Source of the DNA: Buxus sempervirens
Lineage: Eukaryota > Streptophyta > Magnoliopsida > Buxales > Buxaceae
Direction of reading: 5' to 3'
DNA: 64,000 nucleotides
Assembly: GCA_947561395.2 (NCBI GenBank)
Contig: OX387189.1
Coordinates: forward strand, 23,684,329-23,748,328
In this document: piece after piece, positions 1 to 10,286 of the stretch
Position numbering within the stretch: the first letter of the stretch is position 1
How the letters are laid out: each line of letters begins with the position of its first letter
Translations under genes and position numbers: made by a program
The notes under the pieces: model-generated
The model's database searches: none
The model's input: only the letters and a program-made list of their open reading frames with translations
Told to the model about the DNA's origin: nothing

Positions 1-1430
1 TATATAAATCTGATTAGTCTTCAAAAAATATTTAATCCTTGGTTTTATAAATTTCATGTGTTCACAATAATATTTTATAAACTACATCTTATACTTATAT
101 ACCATTTATATTTGAAAAATATGCATATTTAAGTAGGGATTACACACACTTGAGAATTTCAATTTTGGCTTGTGTATTTAGCACCCCAATTAAATTAGCT
201 TTGTCCTGCAATAACTTGGTTAACAATATGGATTAATAATTTAATGGTTAGTAAGGGCCAAATGAATTTCAATATGTAATCTTGATGGACCCTAATTATG
301 TTTTAGATATTGAGTAGTTTGAGTAATGTGTAAAAAAGATAATTAAGACATGGATGTGTGAGGGTTCTTCAGTATGGAAGTAAAAAGGAGTCGTACTAAA
401 GTGTGGTACACCAGTTATGTTGATTAGATTCCACCCGATATTTATGTGACTGTGATGTGATTGACTGCCAGTTGCTTTGATCAGGTTCCACATGATATGA
501 ATTTGAGCAACGTGATTGGTATTACCCGATAAAAGGAGTTTTTACCCAAAATTGTGTTATGTTGTAGTGGTCATTGATCTAATGGCTTTGCATTCAAGCC
601 TAACTATTATAAACGTAGTCAGGCTGATGTTTATAGCTCCAGCTAGCATTACATTGATTAAACTGAATTTATATTATGATGTGACTTATGGATTAATTGC
701 TATGTTTTGACTCTAAGTTATGAATTATTTTCTATATTCCAATGATGATAATTATAATTTTTCTGAACCTTATTGTGAATTATGAGATTCAGTGAGACGA
801 ATGTAATACTGTCACTTGCACATGTTACTTTGTGATGTATATGGACTTGAGCATTATATCGTTTATTTAATTGATTATCACGTGATGGTCTTATTGAGAT
901 TTCCAATCTCACTAACTGTATTTATATAGAGTGTACAGATTTGCCTGAGGAGGAGCCTAGTCCTAATGTTGCTCCAGAGTAAGTTCTTAAGACAAGTGGT
1001 ACAACTCAAAGTTGGAGGAAGTGGATATTTAATCTACTCCTAGTGGCTTAGAGTTGTAGTCTTTTGTTGAGTTTATTTCTTTTTGGAGATGTATTATATT
1101 TTGTAAGATTCCCAAGTTGTGGGAATTCTATCATTCCAGTTGTATTTCAAATGGTCTGTATATACAAGTTTCCGTTTGTATATCATACTCAAAGATATTT
1201 TATTTCAATTGAGATGTATCTTATGTTTCAATCTTTCGTTGTATTTGGTTTTCCGGTTTTGCATACTATGATATTGATCTTAAGCATGTATTATGTGTGG
1301 GTATCAGATAATTGGATATGTTCTCACATGAGCGAATTCAAGTATTTTTTTTCCTTAATTCCTGTTTAATATCTGAACTTGTTTATTGCCCAGCATACCA
1401 TCTCTAATAGCCGTTTAGTTTCGGCCTCAT
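1..1430 (+). mobile_element. Diverged LTR-like sequence, left arm of an inverted pair
   Basis: There is no coding region here. The stretch aligns by eye, with many differences, to the reverse complement of about 4306-5757. Shared landmarks include the TGGTACAACTCAAAG segment near 999 (antisense near 4760), the CCAAGTTGTGGGAATTCT segment near 1113, and the TGGTTAGTAA(A/G)GG(T/C)CAAATGAATTT segment near 245. The ordering (AT-rich leader, an ATTGAGATTTCCAATCTCAC block near 892, then a T-rich 3' part) resembles plant gypsy LTRs elsewhere in the window. I infer an old solo or truncated LTR. The left end runs off the window, so family and termini are uncertain. Confidence 0.5.
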
Positions 1431-1774
1431 GGTATGACCATAGTTATTAAAGGCGGTTGCCTAGGCGACAAAGCGCTCCCTCAAGGTCCAGGCGTGGTGT
1501 CGCATAGGCGAGCTGTGCCTAGGCGATCTAGGTGATAGCCTGGGTAATAAAGGTGACCGACTGTTCGCCTAGGAAAGAAAACATGAAGATAAAAAAAAAA
1601 ATGTGTTTCATAAATGCACTGCGACATGCTTCATCAACGCACATCTTCGTCGAGCTTCATCAACGCAAGAAGGAGAAACTGAAAATAAGGAGAAACCAAA
1701 TCAGAGACAGGCTTCTCCTCCATCGTCTTCGTTGAGCTTTATCAATGCAAGCCGCAAGTATGTCTTCTGACTCT

Positions 1775-2145
1775 TCTCTTCTTCTGTTTTTTTTTTCTCT
1801 TCTTCTCCAACGAGCTGAGCGACAGGCTTCTCCTCCATCGTCTTCATCAGTGTCTTTTTTTTCTCTTCTTCTTCTCCAATGAACTGAGCGACTAGACCGA
1901 CTCTTCTCTCCCCTCTCTCGCTCTCGTCTGTTGCTCTCTCTTTCTCGCTCTCGCTCTCTGTCTCTCTCGCTATCCTCTATCTCTCTCTTTCTCACTCTCG
2001 CTCTCTTTTTCTCTCTTGCTACCCTCTGTCTCTCTCGATACCCTCTATCTCTCTCTCCTTCAAATATTAACCCTGTAGGATTCTCTCTATATTTGTCCCT
2101 CTCTCCTTCGCTTTTACTATTTCTTCCACTTTATTTATTTTTTCC
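1775..2145 (+). repeat. Pyrimidine-rich CT low-complexity tract in hAT 5' region
   Basis: The stretch is dominated by TCTCTC, CTCTCG and TTCTTCTCC words, including a duplicated CAGGCTTCTCCTCCATCGTCTTC segment (near 1709 and 1825). Long open frames across it on both strands (Arg/Glu-rich on the minus strand, Ser/Leu-rich on the plus strand) are composition artefacts. It could be the 5' leader of the transposase transcript. A TTTTCTTGCAACAG splice-acceptor-like site lies just beyond it at about 2147-2160. Confidence 0.6.
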
Positions 2146-2549
2146 ATTTTCTTGCAACAGCAAGGTTTGAAGGTATCATGGTTATGGGTTTTCTTCAAAG
2201 TTTCCTCCTCCTTGGTCTTCGGAGAGTCATAGGAACATCATCTTATCTGCAATAGTTTATGTTGGCTTGTAATCTCGTAAGACTTAAGAATTTCTCTCGC
2301 GTAATCTACGATTATCTATGACATAATCATACATAATACAGAGATTTAACAAATAAGTGATTGGGTTAATATCTCCCTGTAGCCCTGTTGATCTCTTTTC
2401 CATAGTTGAACAGCCATTAGAGTACAGAAAAGACAAACCTATATCACTATTTTTTATTCTTTTCTGCACTTTTATTGTTTTCTATTGTTTTTCTTCTCTA
2501 AAATCTGCACTATTTTTTTTATTACTTAATAAAATTGTTTGGTGTTTGT

Positions 2550-4139
2550 CTATTTAAAGAAATTTCATCTTCTAATAGTTCCAAACCAAAAGCCAAATCA
2601 AAGGATCCAACGTGGAAGTATTCCTTTTGGCCTGTTGTTAGTGATAAGAACAACATTCAGTGTGAGTTATGTGCGGCTGTAACAAATGGAGGTATTTATA
2701 GACAAAAACAACATTTGATTGTTGGATATGGGAATGTCAAGAAATGCCCAAAGGCATCTACGGAGATAATTAAAAAATTATCAGACCATATAGCAAGTAA
2801 TAAAAGAATCCAAAATGACTTGCTTGATGATCCTTTTAGTCAAGATCATTGGGAAATTAATGTTGAAGAAAGTGAAGATGTTGAAGTAGAATATAGTGCA
2901 GAAAAGAAAAAACAAACAGGCAAGGAGAATAACACACAAGTGATTCAAGTGACTAAAAAAAAGCCACGTGAAAGGGCACCACGGATGGCTTTTTGAGAAG
3001 GAATCCTGAATAAGTAATTGTAGAGAGGGCTAAAGAAAATACAATTCAGACCACCATTAATAATAGATACAAAAAGGAGGATCGGAAAAAAGTAAATCAA
3101 TATGTAGCTCAATGGTTTTACCAAGCTGGCATTACATTCAATACAGTGAAGTTAAGAAGTTTTCAAGTAATGGTGGAAGCAATCGGTCAATTTGGACCAG
3201 GTTATCGACTTCCATCATTTCAGGAGTTAGAGAGAACCACTTCTTAAGATTGAGGTTGGTAGAACCAAGGATCTTTTTCAAGTTTATCAAACAGCTTGGA
3301 AAAAGTATGGATGCACAATCATGTCTGATGGTTGGACTAATAAGAGGACACGAAGTTTAATCAACTTCTTAGTAAATAGTCCCGAAGGGACATATTTCTT
3401 GAAATCAATTGATGCTTCTAGTAAAGTACATGATGCACAGTACTTGTTTGAAGTGCTTGATAATGTGATAGAAGAAGTTGGAGAAGAGCACGTGGTTCAA
3501 GTTGTTACAGATAACCATGCTGCTTATGTTGCTGCGGGTAATTTGGGTGTCATTCTATTTTATTTTATTTCATCTTTAACTTGAATTCAAGTGTATTATC
3601 TTACTTATATTTATAATGCCTTTTTATAAGTAGAAAATTGATAGATAGGAGAAAACAATTGTTTTGGACACCTTGTGCTGCTCACTACTTAGATCTCATA
3701 TTAGAAGATATTAGGAATCTTAAGGGAACAAGGCTATCGTTACCAAGGCCCGATCAGTCACTTCTTTCATTTACAAGCATCCTCTCTTACTTAATCAAAT
3801 GAGAGTTAAGATAGGAAAGGACGTAGTAAGGACAGCAGTCACAAGGTTTGCTACTGCTTTCTTGAATCTTCAAAGTTTGTTTACACATAAACAAGCCTTG
3901 AGAGCTTTATTTGTTTCCTCTAATTGGAATAATAGTAAGTGGGCAAAAAAATTAGATGGGAAAAGAGTTACAAATATTATTTTATCAAGGAAGAAAGTAA
4001 ATACTTAGAGTCGGATGATAATGAAGATGGAAATGAAGCTAATCATAATCGGGGACTTAGGGATGATGGGATTGCAGGAGACTTGCTTCAAGAAACTGAT
4101 ATGGATTTTACATTAGATGATGGCATTTATACCTTTTGA
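2550..4139 (+). pseudogene. Broken hAT transposase (BED finger, DUF659 core)
   Basis: A plant hAT transposase in several pieces. The 2550-2996 piece carries a BED-type zinc finger: WKYSFWPVVSD, then CELC and a downstream H in RQKQHL. The 3300-3565 piece holds the DUF659 part of the RNase H-like fold, with SDGWTNKRTR (first catalytic-type Asp) and VVTDNHAAYVAAG (second Asp). The 3660-3720 piece reads FWTPCAAHYLDLILEDI, the conserved C-x2-H segment. The 3799-4139 piece resembles the region before the dimerisation domain (AVTRFATAFLNLQSL) and ends in an acidic tail. Stops and frame changes separate the pieces (for example the stop after 2994), and the C-terminal hAT dimerisation block with its catalytic Glu was not recognised. 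An intron between 3580 and 3640 may explain part of the break. The family call is firm; the protein is not functional. Confidence 0.82.
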
Positions 4140-4305
4140 TACTTTAGATATTTTTTATACTTCCATCTACATTGGATGATGAACATATTTTGATTATTTT
4201 AAAATGAAAAAATTGTCGCCTAGGCAACCACCTAATCGCCTAGGTTGACCGCCTAGGCTACAGGCAGGTCTATCGCATAGGTGTTTTCACAACTATGGGT
4301 ATGAC

Positions 4306-5757
4306 ATACACCAATTCACTCCTAATGGCATATGGCTATAACCTTATAAATATTACAAATGGTATGCCAAACGACAAGCAAACTAATCTTAATCAAAGAT
4401 TTAGAAAATAAAACTTGAATTCACTCATCTAATAACATGTCCAATCATCTGATACCACAGATAATACATACTTATCACCATATTAGAGTGCACAAAACTA
4501 TAAATCAAATATAGCAAAAGATAGAAATATAATATACCTTTCAAGATTCTCAACTAAAGAAAACTATATCTAATCATCATATACAAACTGAAACTCGAAT
4601 ATCAAAATCCTCTAAAATACAAATACAACTAAAACAGGAGAATTCTCACAACTTGGAAATCTCACAAATATATAATTCCAAAAAAAATATACAAGACTCA
4701 AATACACAGACTCTAACATCACTAGAAGTAGAACCATCTCCTCCCACTTTGAGTTGTACCACTTATCAAACTTAGAAACGTACTCCAGGGCACTCTTAGG
4801 AACAGGCTTCTCCTTAGGAATATATGTATGGTCTATATAGATGCAAATATGCAATATGTGAGATCGGAAAATCTCAGTAAGTCATTACATGCTGATAAAT
4901 TACATAAACATGATATCATAATCAATCCCATGTAAATCACAGATAACATGTGCACGTGAGAATCATAACTATCTCATTAACCATCATAAATAACATTGAG
5001 GTTTATAAGAATTATAATAACCGTCACTATAATATATAAAACTATTTATAACTTAAAAATAAGCCAACATAATTAGTCTGATAAATAGGTCATGACATAA
5101 TACAAGACTATCAATGTAATGCCTACCCAGAACTACAGACATTGATCGGGCTGCATCTATAATATTTAGGCTAGGATGTACAACCCTTGGAACACTAATC
5201 ATCACGACAAACACAATTTCGAGTAAAATCCCATTTATCAGGTAGTACCAACCACATCATACACAGTCATACCAAGAGGAATCATTCAACTCAACTAGCA
5301 GAGCAATAAAATCACATAAAAGCAAGCAGGAAGATATCTAAACTTAGCCAGTGTCGTCGTTCACTTAATAAAACTCCCTCTACTCCCATACTCGAGTCAT
5401 CACACCCTCATGTCCTAATTATCATTTTACGCAAACTATTTAATATCCAAAACATATTATAGATTTTACCAAAATCAAATAATAAAATTCATTTGACCTT
5501 TACTAACCAATAAACCACTCACTCACTCTTGATAAGTTAAACTTATCACAGGACAAAAGCACTTTAACTAGGGTTGCTAAATACACAAACTAAAACTAAA
5601 AATCCTTATGTAATTCTTACTCAAGTATGCGTAATTTCCAAATGTAATTGGATAATAAGTATAGTATGCATTTTCCAAATCATGATTGTGGAATTCATAT
5701 GAAATTTATAGCATTGAGAGTAAAAACATTTTTTTTGGTAAAAAACGAGAGAAAAAC
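4306..5757 (-). mobile_element. Diverged LTR-like sequence, right arm of an inverted pair
   Basis: The minus-strand sequence matches 1-1430 over nearly its whole length with many substitutions and indels, so the two copies are head-to-head relatives. No open coding region is supported. Without the hAT insertion the arms would abut almost directly, making a large imperfect inverted repeat of about 1.4 kb per arm. I cannot tell whether this is two independent LTR insertions or one rearranged element. Confidence 0.5.
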
Positions 5758-5937
5758 ATTGTTTGAAGACTTATCATGCACACATAATTTTTATTTTTAT
5801 GAAGAATAAAGGATTTCATTAAATATCAAAGAAGAAGAAGTACAAATAGAGTAGGTCCATGAGATGGTGGTCCAAAAAACAAAGAAAAATAACATAGTCA
5901 AAACCATTGTTTGAAGACTTATCATGCATACATAATT
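5758..5937 (-). mobile_element. Possible 5'-truncated LINE-like tail with direct repeats
   Basis: A direct repeat of about 33 bp starting CATTGTTTGAAGACTTATCA occurs at 5758-5790 and again at 5905-5937 with one difference seen. Between them lie about 114 bp whose minus strand reads like a plant L1 3' end (TTTGTACTTCTTCTTCTTTG, then ATTTAATGAAATCC and an A/T-rich end). This fits a short target-primed retroinsertion, although the duplication is unusually long for one. Confidence 0.35.
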
Positions 5938-6623
5938 GAGGAAGATAAACATTATGTGTGCATGAATTCAGTCTATAATGATTTAGATGAGTGGGAAAAA
6001 ATAAACAACTCAATAATGAATTTGTGACTCAAATCCCTATTTTTGGTCAATTTCCCACAATTCCAGTTTCTACACATGAATTCAGTCAATAATATGTTCA
6101 CATAATGATTTGGGTTTGAAAACCATGCTTTGGAACTTTTCTATTTGATAAATTCTTGTGATACTGTTATTTATGCCGTTCTATATTGCTCGGCATGTTG
6201 ACCAAGGATCTTCGGTATGTTGAACCCTTTGTCGAGCTGCATCGAAAGGCATGTCATCACCTATGTCAAAGTAACCCTGACAAACCCAATTCTCAAGTTT
6301 TCATGTCGAGGATTCTCAGCATGTCGACACTCTTGTCAAGCAAATTTGGAATGTCGAAACTCACATCAGGTTTAGGAGATGGAGAAGCTCACTAGGTACC
6401 TTGTGTCGAAGGGTTCCTCAACATGTCGAACAAACCTTTCAAGCACCTCAAAAGGTTGAGGTTGAGGGTCTGAGTCAATTTCTACTAATAATTTTGAAGG
6501 TCTCTCGACATAACGAACGAGTATGTCGAAGCCTATCGACCCAAATTCCTATTCCAATTTCGTTTGCCACAATTATTATATATGCCAAACCTCAACGTTT
6601 AACATGTTGAGCGATGTGCCAAG
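5938..6623 (+). mobile_element. LTR-like fragment with repeated ATGTCGA words
   Basis: No gene is supported. From about 6190 to 6560, and again after the inserted hAT at about 7459, the words ATGTCGA, CATGTCGA and their variants recur at irregular 20-60 base spacing (for example CAGCATGTCGACAC, CCTCAACATGTCGAAC). Comparable short-word clusters sit inside the better-defined LTRs of this window, so this is probably a relic of another LTR. Short open frames here are artefacts of the words. Confidence 0.4.
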
Positions 6624-7450
6624 CATAGTTCTAAATATAGTGCCGTATCAGTTGATACGGTCGATACGTATCTTGTATCGTGTGATACAGCACGATACAC
6701 AAAAATATATCCTTAAGTCAATTGCATCGGTCAATACAATCAACATAGTTGTCAATACACTCGATACATAGTCAAAACGCTCGATACATAGTCGATACTT
6801 AATGAAAAAAAATGACAGAAAAGTTTTGAATACTTCCACATTGTTGAAAGGCCTATTCTCTCAAACCAAAAGGAGTTCAAAGAAACCTTTACATCCCATT
6901 GTTCGAAGTCTATTTTCCACATGATTTTTCAAATAATTTTTAAGAAAGAACTTCTTTCAATGAATCAAATGAAAATTTTGTATTAGTTGACAATTTTTAC
7001 AGAGGTTGAAGTTTTTCTTGATAAATCATTTTTTTTTAATGTTTAAATATGATTTGATATTCCTTTACATGAATCTACTGATTTTAAGTGAAATCTATGG
7101 TTCTAATTATTTTTTGGAAATATCATTAATCCGTTTTTAGTTTATCTAGAATATTATAGCTTTTATTAATCTGTTAGTACTTTTCTGAAGTTTTTATTTA
7201 TTTGCACATATACCGATTTGTTTCCATACCAATACGTATTCTATGTAGGCCTATGATATGAGAAACATGTTTATGTATCATATTTTTAACTTATCTTTCT
7301 ATCTAAATCATTTTTGTTTTATGTACCCAGCATTTTTTTTGTGTATCCACCATTTTACAGTGTATCCATGCGTATCCGATAGGTTATCTCGATAAGTATC
7401 CATTTTTGGATTGGTTGATACGCTACATCGGCACGATATTTTGAACCATG
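6624..7450. mobile_element. Short non-autonomous hAT element (MITE-like)
   Basis: The left end CATAGTTCTAAATATAGTGCCG pairs with the right end CGGCACGATATTTTGAACCATG as imperfect terminal inverted repeats. The flanks GTGCCAAG (6616-6623) and GTGCCAAA (7451-7458) form an 8-bp TSD with one mismatch. The subterminal 100 bp on both sides are rich in GATACG/CGTATC words (6650-6790 and 7360-7430). At 827 bp with no transposase it must have been moved in trans. Its termini begin CATAGTT, like the larger hAT at 1439. Confidence 0.82.
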
Positions 7451-7458
7451 GTGCCAAA

Positions 7459-7979
7459 GCACATGTCGAAGTTACAACAAGTCATTTCTAGGTTCCTTAA
7501 GCCCAAAACTGCTAAAATTGTACCTACACTAAAGTCTCCCTCCCTAGTACACAACCCAACTTAAAGAACTGAGAAAATATGCATGTTTTTTCATATGTAC
7601 AAATCCAAACATCAACATCATAAAAACAGGATATCCAAAGCATGCATATAAGCAAAAAATGAAGCATAACACGATCATACCAAATAGTTACTACTACAAT
7701 CATAACCATAGGAGAGTGACCAAAACAAAAAATAAGTTATGAAATCACTACTCTTCATGCATATTTCTACTCAACCGAAACAGAAGACCACTTGGATAGA
7801 CCAACTCCAACAAGACCACACCCACAAGCAGACCCTCTAGCCTCTCATCACTCAAAGTAGCGAAATCACCTAGCCGATGAGAAGTTGCAAAAGTTGGTTT
7901 TCTACCATTACAACATGAGATCAAATTGAAGCAATTAACCATTGAGTCATAGAGCACAGTGCCAAAGGATCCATTAGAT
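7459..7979. other. Stretch without recognisable gene
   Basis: The first part continues the ATGTCGA-word LTR-like sequence interrupted by the short hAT. From about 7540 it is A-rich, LTR-like, non-coding sequence. The minus-strand open frame covering 7748-8278 is antisense to the hAT-like remnant that follows and has no recognisable domain. Confidence 0.4.
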
Positions 7980-8870
7980 GTCATGTACACGGATGAGTTT
8001 GACAAAGATGACCCATTCACGAAGTGGGTTAAGTATTCCAAGATGGCTAAGGCTGATGGTTGACCTAACGAGCATGTTGCCAGTGTTGCTACTAATTTGG
8101 GGATTGATGCTGATGTTGACGCCATGATGAATGAGGTGAGTTCCACGAACAAGGATTCATTTGACAAAGCTATGAGGATTATTCTTCCATCTTGTGGATT
8201 GGGTAGCCAGCATAAGCAGGCTAATAGAGGCAAGCAGTTGAGGACACCTACTTCGGTTAGATCTGAGGATGCCACCATGAGTGCCTCAAGGAGTAACAGC
8301 TACCAGACAAGCTCGGATGATATTGACGGGGACGATGGTAGTGGTAATGTTAGCAGTAGTGGTTCTGATGATGAGGATGACAACGATAGTGACAGGGGGG
8401 ATAAAAGAGGTAGTTTTGCTGATCAAACTAGAGGGCCTCAGAGGCTGTATGTGCCATTTACAGGTGAGTCACAGTTTGACCGTGCTACACAAGACCAGGA
8501 CCATGGTGTTCCCCCAACAGTGCCTCAAAGTCATAGCATTGAACCCACGGAATGCCGTTACTAGTGGAAAGGAAAGGGGAAGAAGCATATGGTAGCAGAG
8601 GAAGAGACATCCCTTTCCCACAGCTGTGGGTCCATGGGTGTTAGAAGTGAGCCACATGGGCAGCATTCATCATTTACTACATCTTATAGAGGAACCATAT
8701 ATGATTATGAGCCCATACAGCCTTCTTTTCAGAGTTAAGGCTCACAGGAGTCGGATTCATATGACTATGGGAGTGTACCATATGGAGGAGGAAATGATTA
8801 TAGTATTTCCGCAGCATCCATACCCTGCAGGGTACAATCCTCAGAGGTTTCCTAAAGGCACATAGCATAA
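7980..8870 (+). pseudogene. Decayed hAT-like transposase C-terminal region
   Basis: Plus-strand frames read a C-terminal tail of the kind that follows the dimerisation domain in plant DUF659/hAT proteins: a Ser/Asp/Gly-rich acidic stretch (SSSGSDDEDDNDSDRGDKRG, about 8350-8405), then FTGESQFDRATQDQDHG, then a Tyr/Ser-rich tail with YDYEPIQPSFQS and SYDYGSVPYGGG. Stops and frame changes interrupt it at several points. The upstream part reads DEFDKDDPFTKWVKYSKMAKADG. No N-terminal half, terminal repeats or TSD were found, so it is a fragment. Family assignment rests on the tail composition and is tentative. Confidence 0.4.
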
Positions 8871-8978
8871 TTTGAAGACTAGGAAATTAGGGCCTTGTAA
8901 GGTGCTAAAAAGGATTATATTCAATGCATATATTTTGTAGTTATCTTCCAACTTAAATATCAGTCCAATCTTTAATGT

Positions 8979-9303
8979 TGCAGACCTATACATGTTGATT
9001 GGTTTGATAGGATTGATGAAGCAGCTTAGACAGGTGTAGAATAGCTTCCTAAGAAATCACTAGAAGCTTTACAAGAAGTTTCAAATGTGAAGGATGTCCA
9101 GAAGTCCAGTCTTAGTAAGAGAATATTTACAGAAGATTTTTTTCATAAAATGGTTGGGAAAACCTTTAACTTATAGTGTATCAATTGCTAAAGAGCTTAA
9201 ACTTATTGATCCAGAGGCATATGCTGAATACTTTCATGCTTTATCAGAAGATCCAAATTTTCTCCAGCCCGAGGAGGTTGATGCAAGAGCACACAGGAAA
9301 TAG
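8979..9303 (+). pseudogene. Unrecognised gene fragment, broken
   Basis: Just after an acceptor-like TTAATGTTGCAG the plus strand reads VDWFDRIDEAA, later KKSLEALQEVSNVKDVQ and SSLSKRIFTEDFFHKMVGK. After a one-base frame change near 9160 it reads LTYSVSIAKELKLIDPEAYA and then EYFHALSEDPNFLQPEEVDA, to a stop at about 9301. The amino-acid usage and the clean C-terminus look like the last exon of a conventional plant protein, perhaps captured by a transposon. At least two in-frame stops and the frame change make it a pseudogene. I do not recognise the family. Confidence 0.4.
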
Positions 9304-10286
9304 TAACATTCAGTGAGTCACATAATCATTTATTCTTTTGGATTTGACATTATATTACACATTTATTTAGGGTCCTAGTCTTTAATTAATGATTCATATG
9401 CTTGTCATTTGAGTACTTTAATGATATATTTGACTTTTCCATGATTATGGCTATACCAGTCTTGGTGGATATGATACTTACTAACTGAGTTGTATTAAAG
9501 GGACTTTTCTATTTTTTGGCTAGATATCAATAAAAACAACAGGTTGGAGTTCTTTTTTTAGGTCTTTCAGAAATCCTGGAACTACTATTACTAGTTATCC
9601 TTTAACTACAGCTTTTAATATTTTCCAAAATTCCTCCGGATTATTATTATTTTTTTTTTAATCAATATACATCATCAATGCTCATTATAGCTGAAAGATC
9701 ACTACTTGGAAGATCATTTTCTTGAAGAACATTCTTTCACAAAACCAAACAAGGAAACCACCTCTCTGCAGTCTCCCATCGTAATGGCAGTGATATTCTA
9801 CTGTCTATGGAATCAATAAGTTCAGTTGTCATCGGCGAACATCAATAATAATGTATCACATCATGGTACTTATCTCAAATTTTGACTTTACACAGTTATT
9901 CTAGTGTAACATGATATGGTACACTAGAATATTTTGAATACTGTCACTGATGGAACCAAGTCACCAAAAGGAGATTCAAAATAATTTGGTAAAATAGTTA
10001 TATATCCTAGTGAATGCTGTCTCATACTTTTTCCCAAACAATGAACACTTCCATATTCTAACTTTATATATTTCTCCCCTGGTGTTTTATAAAAGAAATC
10101 TAAAAACAAGAGTGATATCATGCGTCCAACGTCAACTCTCCATGTTGACACTTGATAGTAACAACAACGAATGCAGGTCGTCTTATCTTCTAAATTACCA
10201 AGTCCAGAAGAAAATCAATATCTTATTACATAGATCAAAGCATAAATAAATCATCCAAACAACTAGAAAATCAAGAACACTGGTAG
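9304..10286. other. Intergenic stretch, no gene seen
   Basis: AT-rich sequence with no domain on either strand. I searched it specifically for the missing last exon of the upstream minus-strand CSN5 gene (segment LAKITRDSAKITVEQVHGL in relatives) and saw nothing resembling it. Confidence 0.5.

Larger units (their letters stand above)
1439..4297 (+). mobile_element. hAT superfamily DNA transposon with 8-bp TSD
   Basis: The element begins CATAGTTATTAAAGGCG and ends TTTTCACAACTATG, giving short imperfect terminal inverted repeats (CATAGTT). It is flanked by a perfect 8-bp duplication GGTATGAC at 1431-1438 and 4298-4305, the TSD length of hAT elements. Subterminal regions at both ends carry copies of GCCTAGGCG-like words (near 1457-1530 and 4214-4280), probable transposase-binding sites. 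A broken BED-finger/DUF659 transposase lies inside at 2550-4139. The 5' third holds a pyrimidine-rich tract. It inserted at the junction of two LTR-like copies lying head to head. The exact TSD suggests a moderately recent insertion, but the transposase is no longer functional. Confidence 0.88.

Noticed and set aside
1660-1995. Arg/Glu-rich open frame on the minus strand
   Set aside because: It is the antisense of a CT-rich low-complexity tract inside the hAT element; composition alone explains it.
7748-8278. 176-residue open frame on the minus strand
   Set aside because: Antisense to the decayed hAT-like C-terminal region, no domain, not supported.
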